From positions 1-24,545 of IMG/VR virus record IMGVR_UViG_3300020183_000446: DNA of 24,545 nucleotides; one strand, 5' to 3'. The notes under the pieces were generated by a model. That model had not been told where the DNA came from and made no database searches. It saw nothing but the letters and a program-made list of their open reading frames with translations. The position numbers and the translations under genes were made by a program. How positions within the stretch are numbered: position 1 is the first letter of the stretch; every line of letters starts with the position of its first letter. Source of the stretch: a virus. Below are positions 15,701-21,905 of this stretch, piece after piece.

Positions 15701-18700
15701 CACCAGTAATGCTTCCATTTCCACCAACTGTTGTAACTGATTCTGTTGTTATGTTACCAGTAACACTAAATTCACCTGCAACATTAATCGACGCTGATAC
15801 GTTACCACCAACATTAGCATCCAACGAATTGTTCGCACGAATATATGCAGAATTGGCATGATCGAATGCTGAATTCGTTTTTATGAATGCAGAGTTGGCA
15901 TGATTGAATGCATAGTTTGTGTGTAAGAATGCTGAGTTTGTTTTAATGAATGCGGAGTTAGCATGGATAAACGCAGCGTTCGCATATTGACCTGTAGCAT
16001 TTTGTGACTGATAGCTTGAGTTGGCATGATTGAATGCATAGTTTGCATGAATAAAACCAGAGTTGGCGTGAATGAATCCACTATTCGCATGAACAAACGC
16101 AGCATTCGCATCATGATATGCGCTGTTTGCTTGAATAAATCCTGAATTTGCATGTATATAAGCGGCATTAGCAGCGGCAAATGCACCATTAGCATTGGCA
16201 AACGCAGCGTTGGCTTTGGCAAAAGCACCGTTAGCGTTAGCAAAAGCAGCATTAGCATCATGGTACGCACTATTTGCTTGAATAAATCCAGAATTTGCAT
16301 GAATGTAAGCAGCGTTAGCAGCAGCAAAAGCACCATTCGCATTGGCAAACGCAGCGTTAGCTTTAGCAAAAGCACCATTAGCATTTGCGAATGCAGCATT
16401 AGCATCATGGTACGCACTATTTGCTTGAATAAATCCAGAGTTTGCATGATGAAATGCCGCGTTGGTATCATGATAAGCTGAATTAGCTTGGATGAATCCA
16501 CTATTCGCATGATTGAACGAATAATTTGCATGTAAGAATGCAGAATTCGTTTTTATAAATGCTGAATTGGCATGAATAAATGCTGCATTGGCATCGTGAT
16601 ATGCGGAGTTTGCTTGAATGAATCCAGAATTTGCATGATCAAAAGATGCATTAGCTTTAATGAATGCGGAGTTAGCATACGATGATGCTGACGTTGCGCC
16701 TAAATCGTCATAACCAATACCATCGTTTGTAAATTGCCACTTATCTAGTGTTTCATTCCACAACAAGTAAACATTTGCCAAAACACCGCGATCAACTTCA
16801 ACTCCTGCGTCGGAAATAGGTGTCTGTGACTGATTTACTGCTGCATTGAGTGTAATAATATTGTCGGCAATTAATACCGTAGAAGTGTTCACATACGTGG
16901 TTTGTCCAGTTACAGTCAAGTTACCTGTAATGCGAACATCGCCTGTGACTGTACCACCAACATTTGCATCAAGCGCATTGTTAGCACGAATGAATGCGTA
17001 ATTTGCATGTAAAAATGCAGAATTAGTTTTTATAAATGCACTATTCGCTTGAATATATGCCGCATTAGATTTCGCAAAAGCGCCGTTGGCATTAGCAAAA
17101 GCAGAGTTGGCCTGTCTGAATGCGCCGTTGGCATATACACCAGCAGAATTTGCTGCAATAAATGCACCATTGGCATTTGCAAAAGTTGCATTTGCTTGAA
17201 TATAAGCCGAATTCGCGTGTATGAATCCTGAATTTGCGTGTATGTAAGCTGCATTTGATTTAGCAAAAGCGCCGTTAGCGTTTGCAAATGCAGCATTTGC
17301 GTGATCATAAGAAGAATTAGCATGAATAAATGCTGCGTTCGCATATTGACCTGTTGCATTCTGCGACAAATAAGCTGCATTAGCTAAATCAAAAGCTGCA
17401 TTTGTTTGAATGAAACTTGAATTGACATGAATAAACGCACCATTTGCTATCGTAAACGCAGCGTTCGCATATTGACCAGTTGCATTTTGGCTTAGATATG
17501 CTGCATTTGCAAGATCAAATGCAGCATTAGTTTGAATGAATCCACTATTTGCTTGAATATAAGCAGCATTAGCAGCGGCAAATGCACCATTAGCATTCGC
17601 AAACGCAGCGTTTGCGTGATGAAATCCAGAATTTGCATGAATGAATGCACCATTAGCTACCGTAAATGCTGCATTCGCATAGTTGCCAGTTGCGTTCTGT
17701 GATTGATAAGCAGCATTTGCATGTATGAATGCTGATTGTGCGTGAGTTATTGCCGCATTAGCTTGAACGAATCCAGAATTCGCGTGATTGAATCCCGCAT
17801 TGGCATATTGACCAGTTGCATTTTGTGAGATGTAAGATGCATTCGCATGATCAAATGCTGCATTCGCTTTAACGAATGCTGAGTTGGCGTAAGAAGATGC
17901 TGAAGATCCACCCAGATCATCGTAACCTACACCATCGTTTGTAAATTGCCACTTATCTAGTGTTTCATTCCACAACAAGTAGACGTTAGACAAAGCACCA
18001 CGATCAACTTCAATTCCTGCATCGGCAACTGGAGTTGATGACTGATTGATTGCAGCATTTAATGTAATGATATTATCAGCAATTAATACGGTTGAAGTAT
18101 TAACATATGTTGTATTACCTGTGACAGTAAGATTACCTGTGATACGAACATCACCTGTAACTGTACCACCAACATTCGCACTCAGAGAATTATTTGCTCT
18201 TAAAAATGCAGCATTTGCATATTCACCAGTTGCATTTTGACTTTGATATGAGGCATTTGCATGTACAAAAGCCGAGTTCGCGTATTGTCCAGTGGCATTT
18301 TGAGAAATGTAACTAGAATTGGCATGATTAAATGCCGCATTCGTTTTTATAAACGAACTATTTGCATGAACAAATGCAGCGTTAGCGTCATGATACGCAG
18401 AGTTGGCTTGATTAAATGCTGCATTCGCATAGTTGCCAGTTGCGTTCTGTGATTGATAAGCCGAGTTTGCGTGTAAGAATGCGGCGTTTGTTTTAATAAA
18501 TGCTGAATTGGCGTGAATAAAGCCAGCATTAGCGTGAATGAATGCTGCGTTAGCTTGAGTGAATGCTGAGTTTGTATATTCACCAGTTGCATTTTGACTT
18601 AAAAATGCGGCGTTTGCTCTATCGAATGCAAGATTTACTTGTGCAAAACTAGAGTTTGCGTGAATAAATGCGGAGTTAGCATATTGACCAGTCGCATTTT

Positions 18701-19097
18701 GTGAGATGTAAGATGCGTTCGCATGGTCAAATGCAGAATTAGTTTTAATGAACGCGGAGTTAGCATGTAAAAAAGCGGCGTTCTGTGAAATATAAGATGC
18801 ATTTGCATGATCGAATGATGCATTCGCTTTGATAAAAGCACCGTTTGCTTGTGCATACGCGGCTGTAACATTAGTAAGTGTGCTATTTGCCGCTTCAAAC
18901 GCGCCATTCGAACGATCAAATGCGTAGATTGAACGTAGATACGATTCATATCCACCAATAGGCACTGTTCCTGTTCCTGCTGGAGTTCCTATGTATAACG
19001 TATTGCTGCTATATGAATAACCCGGTTCACCAACATTAAGTGAAGATGGTGCATTTGTTACTAGGGATCTTTTTATTTGAATAGGTGTATTTGCCAT
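12756..19097 (-). CDS. Giant heptad-repeat fibre-like virion protein, 2113 residues
   Basis: Probable long tail fibre or whisker. Residues 1-55 (IQIKRSLVTNAPSSLNVGEP, then NTLYIGT) resemble the N-terminal attachment domain of phage tropism proteins such as Mtd. Most of the rest is well over 150 heptads of the form [AG]-[FY]-x-x-A-N-[ASG], probably a long thin oligomeric stalk. The array is broken by globular inserts: two copies of one domain (about 303-399 and 704-803), a unique one (about 1086-1152) and two copies of another (about 1236-1379 and 1782-1922). Residues from about 1946 form a beta-rich C-terminal tip ending SLATRGVATILFVSPTVCV. GGAGGT lies upstream in the preceding gene. The repeats probably change length by recombination. 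It could instead be a neck fibre; host recognition is inferred. Confidence 0.9.
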   Translation of the reverse strand: MANTPIQIKRSLVTNAPSSLNVGEPGYSYSSNTLYIGTPAGTGTVPIGGYESYLRSIYAFDRSNGAFEAANSTLTNVTAAYAQANGAFIKANASFDHANASYISQNAAFLHANSAFIKTNSAFDHANASYISQNATGQYANSAFIHANSSFAQVNLAFDRANAAFLSQNATGEYTNSAFTQANAAFIHANAGFIHANSAFIKTNAAFLHANSAYQSQNATGNYANAAFNQANSAYHDANAAFVHANSSFIKTNAAFNHANSSYISQNATGQYANSAFVHANASYQSQNATGEYANAAFLRANNSLSANVGGTVTGDVRITGNLTVTGNTTYVNTSTVLIADNIITLNAAINQSSTPVADAGIEVDRGALSNVYLLWNETLDKWQFTNDGVGYDDLGGSSASSYANSAFVKANAAFDHANASYISQNATGQYANAGFNHANSGFVQANAAITHAQSAFIHANAAYQSQNATGNYANAAFTVANGAFIHANSGFHHANAAFANANGAFAAANAAYIQANSGFIQTNAAFDLANAAYLSQNATGQYANAAFTIANGAFIHVNSSFIQTNAAFDLANAAYLSQNATGQYANAAFIHANSSYDHANAAFANANGAFAKSNAAYIHANSGFIHANSAYIQANATFANANGAFIAANSAGVYANGAFRQANSAFANANGAFAKSNAAYIQANSAFIKTNSAFLHANYAFIRANNALDANVGGTVTGDVRITGNLTVTGQTTYVNTSTVLIADNIITLNAAVNQSQTPISDAGVEVDRGVLANVYLLWNETLDKWQFTNDGIGYDDLGATSASSYANSAFIKANASFDHANSGFIQANSAYHDANAAFIHANSAFIKTNSAFLHANYSFNHANSGFIQANSAYHDTNAAFHHANSGFIQANSAYHDANAAFANANGAFAKANAAFANANGAFAAANAAYIHANSGFIQANSAYHDANAAFANANGAFAKANAAFANANGAFAAANAAYIHANSGFIQANSAYHDANAAFVHANSGFIHANSGFIHANYAFNHANSSYQSQNATGQYANAAFIHANSAFIKTNSAFLHTNYAFNHANSAFIKTNSAFDHANSAYIRANNSLDANVGGNVSASINVAGEFSVTGNITTESVTTVGGNGSITGANAIFSNYFFGSNGTVDLYVYTSYAFANANAAFAKANDGYHHANSAFIQANSAYHDANAAFIKTNSAFDHANSGFIQANSAYDHANAAYISQNATGQYANAAFLRANNSIDANNGGTITGSLTVTNNLFVGNVFVTGQTFSINAGTLVSNDTVIVLGEGNYFADTRDIGFAGHYNDGTNAHSGFIRDTVTKEWHLFKGYTPEIGENNNIDLNDPSFQIDTLHANLRSTFVTIKGIDLLPRTNIIFDLTNAAFIHANSGFIQTNSAFHHANYAFANANAAFAKANASFDHANSGFIQANSAYHDTNAAFIHANSGFIKTNSAFDHANAAYQSQNATGQYANSAFHHANSGFIQANSAYHDANAAFANANGAFAKANAAFANANGAFAAANAAYIHANSGFIQANASFDYANSGFIQANSAYHDTNAAFIHANSGFIKTNLAFDHANSGFIQANSSFLHANYASNHANSAYQSQNTTGQYANAAFIHANFGFDHANAAYISQNATGQYANAAFTLANGAFIHANSGFIQTNSAFGHANSAYQSQNATGQYANASFHHANAAFVFANTIAAGSIDQYSRDHANSGFIQANAAFIHVNSSFIQTNASFDHANAAFVFANTIAAGSIDQYSRDHANSGFIQANASFDHANAAFIRANNSIDANNGGTITGSLVVTNNLFAGNLVVTGQTFSVNATTLVANDTVIILGAGNYISDLKDLGFAGHYNDGTNAHSGLIRDTVTKEWHLFKGYTPEIGENNNIDLNDPSFVIDTLNANLHSTYVLTKGIDLLVRTNTIFDSTNASFLHANAAFIRANNSLDANNGGTVTAKVTVSSTDGLVVENATTQDSITIKGRSGGTSSYSATIVPDTLTTSRTITIPDQSFTMGFRNIPAVGQKTSQYTLAVTDVGEFVEIGTGGSIVIPNNVFAAGDAISIFNNTGASVSITCSITTAYIAGFNLDVASVSLATRGVATILFVSPTVCVIMGSVS
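13419..13511. repeat. 93-base exact repeat, copy in second B-type fibre insert
   Basis: This stretch is identical over 93 bases to 15054-15146. Both copies encode the same part of a duplicated globular insert (about residues 1782-1922 and 1236-1379). DNA identity well beyond protein need implies a recent duplication or gene conversion. Confidence 0.9.
13801..14053. repeat. 153-base tandem repeat breaking the heptad phase
   Basis: Two nearly identical segments begin at 13801 and 13954 (offset 153 bases, 51 residues). Each carries an 11-residue interruption (IAAGSIDQYSR) in the heptad array. Over about 85 bases after the offset point they differ at very few positions, which marks a recent tandem duplication. 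Confidence 0.82.
15054..15146. repeat. 93-base exact repeat, copy in first B-type fibre insert
   Basis: Partner of 13419-13511, in direct orientation, 1635 bases (exactly 545 codons) away. Recombination between the copies would delete or duplicate 545 residues of the fibre in frame. Confidence 0.9.
16128..16435. repeat. Tandem 147-base (seven-heptad) duplication in the fibre gene
   Basis: Two adjacent units of 147 bases (49 residues, seven heptads) encode the same order of heptads: AYHDANA, AFANANG, AFAKANA, AFANANG, AFAAANA, AYIHANS, GFIQANS. Matching bases are offset by exactly 147 (16251 against 16398). Synonymous differences between units show they are not brand new. A similar series occurs again near 14500-14660. 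Confidence 0.85.
16719..16769. repeat. 51-base exact repeat in A-type fibre insert, copy 2
   Basis: Identical to 17931-17981 over 51 bases and in the same orientation. It encodes the segment around LLWNETLDKWQFTNDG of the duplicated insert. Flanking bases differ at synonymous and a few replacement sites, so the whole insert (about 300 bases) is duplicated but older than this core. Confidence 0.88.
17931..17981. repeat. 51-base exact repeat in A-type fibre insert, copy 1
   Basis: Partner of 16719-16769. The spacing of 1212 bases is a multiple of three (404 codons), so exchange between the copies keeps the frame. Confidence 0.88.
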
Positions 19098-19100
19098 TTT

Positions 19101-19325
19101 TTAAAATTGACCTCCGTCAACTTTCTCAATAACAGCCGTGGCAGTTTTAAACTCGTAACGATTGTTTGCAGAATCAAAAGCTAAAAATTCCCCATCTTCA
19201 ACGCCAGCAGTTGAGACATCATTTATTTCCGACAAAGAAATATTTGGTTTCGGACGAAAATCGGAAGCAGAAATCGTTGTACGATTTGGTTGACGAATTG
19301 TGACTGTGCCAAGATTGAGTGACAT
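19101..19325 (-). CDS. Small fibre-associated protein, 74 residues
   Basis: This is not a named family to me. Residues 28-60 hold a pattern widespread in phage tail fibres: LSEINDVSTAGVEDGEFLAF followed by DSANNRYEF, in which an L-x-x-I-x-D-V strand and a G-x-x-L-x-F/Y strand frame a short beta hairpin. The N-terminal 25 residues look like an extended strand (LNLGTVTIRQPNRTTISASD). GAGGT precedes the ATG, and the stop comes three bases before the long fibre gene, so the two are co-translated. It probably belongs to the fibre complex as an adaptor or connector. That role is inference. Confidence 0.8.
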   Translation of the reverse strand: MSLNLGTVTIRQPNRTTISASDFRPKPNISLSEINDVSTAGVEDGEFLAFDSANNRYEFKTATAVIEKVDGGQF

Positions 19326-19328
19326 GAT

Positions 19329-19664
19329 TTACCTCGTTACAGAAGGCAATATGATTGCGGTTCCTTCAATCACTCTGGTTTTAGAATTATCTACAGAATT
19401 CGTAATTACCAGATCATAAACATATCTTCCAGGAGTTAATAGTGCTGTGTTTGCAGCGGTCATGGACAACGTAATTTGTCCATTGGCGTTACCCGTTACG
19501 GTTGCTGTAAGAGTATTTGCTGATGAAGAATAATAAGATTTGCGAAGTTGAGAAGATGCACTGTAATTTGCTAGATTAACTGCATCTCCTTCTACGTCAT
19601 TGACTGTGACGATGGATGTTAAGTTTGCACCCTGTTCAATAGTTAGTTCTAGATAAGCAGCCAA
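19329..19664 (-). CDS. Ig-like baseplate/fibre protein, 111 residues, TTG start
   Basis: Single immunoglobulin-like beta domain similar in pattern to the N-terminal domain of upper baseplate proteins (BppU type): ELTIEQGANLTSIVTVNDVE, then AVNLANYSASSQLRKS, an Ala/Thr/Asn-rich middle and PGRYVYDLVITN near the end. It has no membrane segment or cysteine. The start is TTG at 19664: no ATG exists in frame upstream, and AAGAGGGG stands about eight bases before it. A CTAAATAG promoter-like box lies 23 bases upstream, so this gene probably opens a transcript running through the fibre gene. It is likely a structural adaptor of the fibre; the family call is from pattern only. Confidence 0.82.
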   Translation of the reverse strand: MAAYLELTIEQGANLTSIVTVNDVEGDAVNLANYSASSQLRKSYYSSSANTLTATVTGNANGQITLSMTAANTALLTPGRYVYDLVITNSVDNSKTRVIEGTAIILPSVTR

Positions 19665-19672
19665 GATAATTT

Positions 19673-19680
19673 CCCCTCTT
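19673..19680 (-). promoter_or_regulatory. Ribosome binding site that fixes the TTG start
   Basis: The minus strand reads AAGAGGGG eight bases before the TTG at 19664. It is the only good Shine-Dalgarno match in reach, and no ATG or GTG start is available upstream in this frame, so the TTG is the probable start of the 111-residue protein. Confidence 0.7.
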
Positions 19681-19687
19681 TGATGTA

Positions 19688-19695
19688 CTATTTAG
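19688..19695 (-). promoter_or_regulatory. Candidate late promoter variant (CTAAATAG) for the fibre genes
   Basis: The minus strand reads GACTAAATAG, sharing ACTAAATAG with the box before gene 18. It lies in the 64-base gap between the 35- and 111-residue genes, 23 bases before the TTG start, which matches the distance of the TATAAATA boxes from their genes. Confidence 0.55.
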
Positions 19696-19728
19696 TCAAA
19701 AGGGAAATTAACCTAGTTATCTCATAAA

Positions 19729-19836
19729 CTATCCACCAATCGAAACGCTTGATGCTGGCTCACCTGATATAGAACCCTGTGCAGGAACTACTGTAACAAC
19801 TGCACCAGAAAAAAACGTCATTATGATTCCGCTCAT
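19729..19836 (-). CDS. Very small protein, 35 residues
   Basis: A short frame with strong translation signals: AGAGGT lies six bases before the ATG, and the ATG follows the stop of the 88-residue gene directly (TAAATG). The protein starts MSGIIMTFFSGAVVTV and ends SGEPASSVSIGG. The first 18 residues are hydrophobic, the rest small and polar with Gly, Ser and Pro. It could be a short membrane or virion-associated peptide; I do not recognise a family. The tight spacing on one side and the promoter-like gap on the other support a real gene rather than leader sequence. Confidence 0.68.
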   Translation of the reverse strand: MSGIIMTFFSGAVVTVVPAQGSISGEPASSVSIGG

Positions 19837-20103
19837 TTAAGTACCTCTTGCGAAAACTACAGTATCTTTATCAATAAAGACTGCGTTGATTAAACCTCGT
19901 GGTGGAAACTCAATGAAGTTCATCTTTTTAGCAAATCCGGAACGATATGTGTTTGGAACATCACATCGAATTGTTCCAAACTTGTCGCTGTTATTAAAAA
20001 GAATAAGAACATCACCTTCAGAAAACTCATTTTCTTCAATAAAAATCAAGTCTTGATCCACGATGTTTATCAATTTATTTACATGCTCTTTTTTTAAAAT
20101 CAT
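19837..20103 (-). CDS. 88-residue protein resembling the fibre C-terminal tip domain
   Basis: About 70 residues align with the last 70 of the 2113-residue fibre. Shared positions are G-D-x-x-x-x-F-N-N, then C ten residues later, Y six further on, G-F three later, and an R-G followed by a hydrophobic strand ending in F. Spacing is the same without gaps for the first 45 or so positions. In this protein they are seen in EGDVLILFNNSDKFGTIRCD and FPPRGLINAVF. The domain is beta-rich. The start overlaps the stop of the preceding gene (ATGA). It may be a detached fibre-tip or cap protein. The resemblance is read by eye from the sequences; the role is inferred. Confidence 0.8.
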   Translation of the reverse strand: MILKKEHVNKLINIVDQDLIFIEENEFSEGDVLILFNNSDKFGTIRCDVPNTYRSGFAKKMNFIEFPPRGLINAVFIDKDTVVFARGT

Positions 20104-20537
20104 GATTTAGGATACTTTTCTTTAATTGAACGAATTTTATTTGCCATGGCAGTCATAGCATCACCACCTTTCCAAATCGCATCCAACTGTTCAGCTATTG
20201 GCGGATACTCATTTTTTCGTTTCACATAATAATCAGGAATCTCAGGTCGAACAATTTCTGATTTACTTATGTTCACAACGGTAACTTGTCGAGACATTGG
20301 ATTAGTAATTTCTCTCGTCTTTGCAGACAAATTATTCCATTCAGTTTCTTTTCTATCTATCTCAGCACGTATTGTAGCTTCTTTTGATTGTATGAAACTT
20401 GCCAAATCTGTATCTAGATTTGGTGGAATAAAAATAGCCCAATCATAGACTTCTCCGTTGTGTTCTACTGTAAGTTGTGCTAATAATCGATCATCGTTGG
20501 AACCAGCAGATCCCAAGCCAGTTATCGCAACACTCAT
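20100..20537 (-). CDS. Tail-fibre-associated protein, 145 residues
   Basis: The C-terminal motif YYVKRKNEYPPIAEQLDAIW, followed by KGG and an Lys-rich helix ending KEKYPKS, is widespread in phage proteins near tail-fibre genes, including XkdW-like proteins and some fibre assembly factors. Residues 20-40 form a beta hairpin (VEHNGEVYDWAIFIPP), and residues 48-80 form a charged helix. There is no signal peptide or membrane segment. It overlaps the preceding fusion-enzyme gene and the following 88-residue gene by ATGA, so all three are translationally coupled. It is probably a minor virion protein or an assembly aid; exact function is unknown. Confidence 0.8.
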   Translation of the reverse strand: MSVAITGLGSAGSNDDRLLAQLTVEHNGEVYDWAIFIPPNLDTDLASFIQSKEATIRAEIDRKETEWNNLSAKTREITNPMSRQVTVVNISKSEIVRPEIPDYYVKRKNEYPPIAEQLDAIWKGGDAMTAMANKIRSIKEKYPKS

Positions 20538-21877
20538 TTAACTGCCTCCAGTCTAAAGTTTTTACCAGGATGTTTTCCTGTTTGTGGTAATATCTTAACG
20601 TCTTTAAATCCAACAGATTTACACAAGTCTGTAAGTGTTTTTGGTGTATATCCCCATAAATGTGGATACAATGCACCTCGTTCTTCTGTTTCTGCACTCT
20701 TTTCTTCGGCTGCAGCACCAAAGATACAAGTCAAAGTCATGATTCTATCTTCATCATCTTGTTGTAGAAAATCTTTACATAGTTCTTCAATGTGTGGAGT
20801 TTCAACTACTAACTTGCCTTTAGGCTTGAGTGTTCTGTACCAATTAGAAATAATTTCTGGCGCACGATGTTGAGGTAAATGTTCAATCAAGTGACTAGCC
20901 AAAATTTCCTCAGTAACATTTTCAGGCAAATCCATCTTCATTACGTCAATGATAATATCAGCTTCTTTACTATTCTTGTCAACATTTAAATAGCCCTCAA
21001 GCTTGTCGTTGCCTGAACCCATGTTGAAACGAATAGTCTCTTTCTTTTCAACCTTATGTGCGATGATCGACTTGTAAGCAGTACCATCAGGCAATCGATT
21101 GACCCAACGCTGATCGATGAATTCTTTATCATCCATAGTCAAACGTCTTGTTGGTTTAATATTAGTATAATATTTTGTCAAGTCTACTGAAGGATGCGCT
21201 GTGTACATACCACTAGCTAAATCCATGTGCAGACATTGAACGTCAGTATTTACAAGAAGTTTTGTTCCTCTCTTGTGCAAACGATGTACAAAGAAGTTGT
21301 CTTCACCAATAAATGGAATTTCATCATTGATGTTGTTACCGATACAGCAGAATGGAAGTTCTGGATCTTCTTCTTTCATCTTTTTTAATAGTTCAACTGG
21401 AATCAACATAGCGTCCATACCTGTTTGCCATGCTTCAATGATTTGTCCAGGATCAACATTCGGAATTACGATCCAATCGTTTTCTCTTGTCATAATCATT
21501 GCGTCGGAACACTTGATGTAGTAAACACCAGTAACAACAGCACCAGGATTCTCTTCAGCCGTTTTCATAAGCTGTTTAAATCCATCATAAGGAAGAACTG
21601 TGTCTTCACCTACAAACAAAAGATATTTCGCTCCACTTTCAAGTGTTTGTTCAATGAGATAATTTCTTGCGACATCAACTTTTTCTCCACCAATATTACA
21701 GTAGCCGTGTGAGAATCCCATCAAATCAATATGAAGTCCATCATAACCGTCAAAATTTTGTGCCGCTTTTTCATTCAAATCTCTTCTTGGTTGTGCTATA
21801 ACTACATAGGGCTTAATTGTTCTTGACTCACTATAAATTTCTTTCATCGTGTCAATAATTTTATCTCTGCTATACAT
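20534..21877 (-). CDS. Glycosyltransferase-methyltransferase fusion protein
   Basis: A 447-residue protein with two apparent catalytic domains. Residues 20-245 resemble a GT-A glycosyltransferase: a first strand KPYVVIAQPRRDL, the helix VARNYLIEQTLESGAKYLLF, and an acidic GEDTVLP at 90-96 in the place of the DxD metal/sugar-nucleotide motif; IGEDNFFVHRL (190-200) fits the later acceptor-side motif. Residues 280-447 are a class I SAM-dependent methyltransferase: FNMGSGNDKLEGYLNVD for the SAM loop, DVMKMDLPE, LASHLIEHLP (327-335) and LKPKGKLVVETP. A charged linker joins them. GGGAAA precedes the ATG. It may add and methyl-cap a sugar on a virion or host surface; substrate and target are unknown. 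Confidence 0.88.
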   Translation of the reverse strand: MYSRDKIIDTMKEIYSESRTIKPYVVIAQPRRDLNEKAAQNFDGYDGLHIDLMGFSHGYCNIGGEKVDVARNYLIEQTLESGAKYLLFVGEDTVLPYDGFKQLMKTAEENPGAVVTGVYYIKCSDAMIMTRENDWIVIPNVDPGQIIEAWQTGMDAMLIPVELLKKMKEEDPELPFCCIGNNINDEIPFIGEDNFFVHRLHKRGTKLLVNTDVQCLHMDLASGMYTAHPSVDLTKYYTNIKPTRRLTMDDKEFIDQRWVNRLPDGTAYKSIIAHKVEKKETIRFNMGSGNDKLEGYLNVDKNSKEADIIIDVMKMDLPENVTEEILASHLIEHLPQHRAPEIISNWYRTLKPKGKLVVETPHIEELCKDFLQQDDEDRIMTLTCIFGAAAEEKSAETEERGALYPHLWGYTPKTLTDLCKSVGFKDVKILPQTGKHPGKNFRLEAVK

Positions 21878-21905
21878 AATTTCCCACTTTCAGTTTAAAT
21901 AATTG

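Noticed and set aside
14396-16531. Long alternative frames inside the fibre gene rich in Met, Leu and Gln
   Set aside because: The 21-base period keeps other frames free of stops and yields repetitive proteins. These are by-products of the heptad repeat.
12756-19097. CRISPR-like regular repeats
   Set aside because: The period is 21 bases without unique spacers, translation gives a continuous heptad protein, and synonymous variation follows the codon frame.
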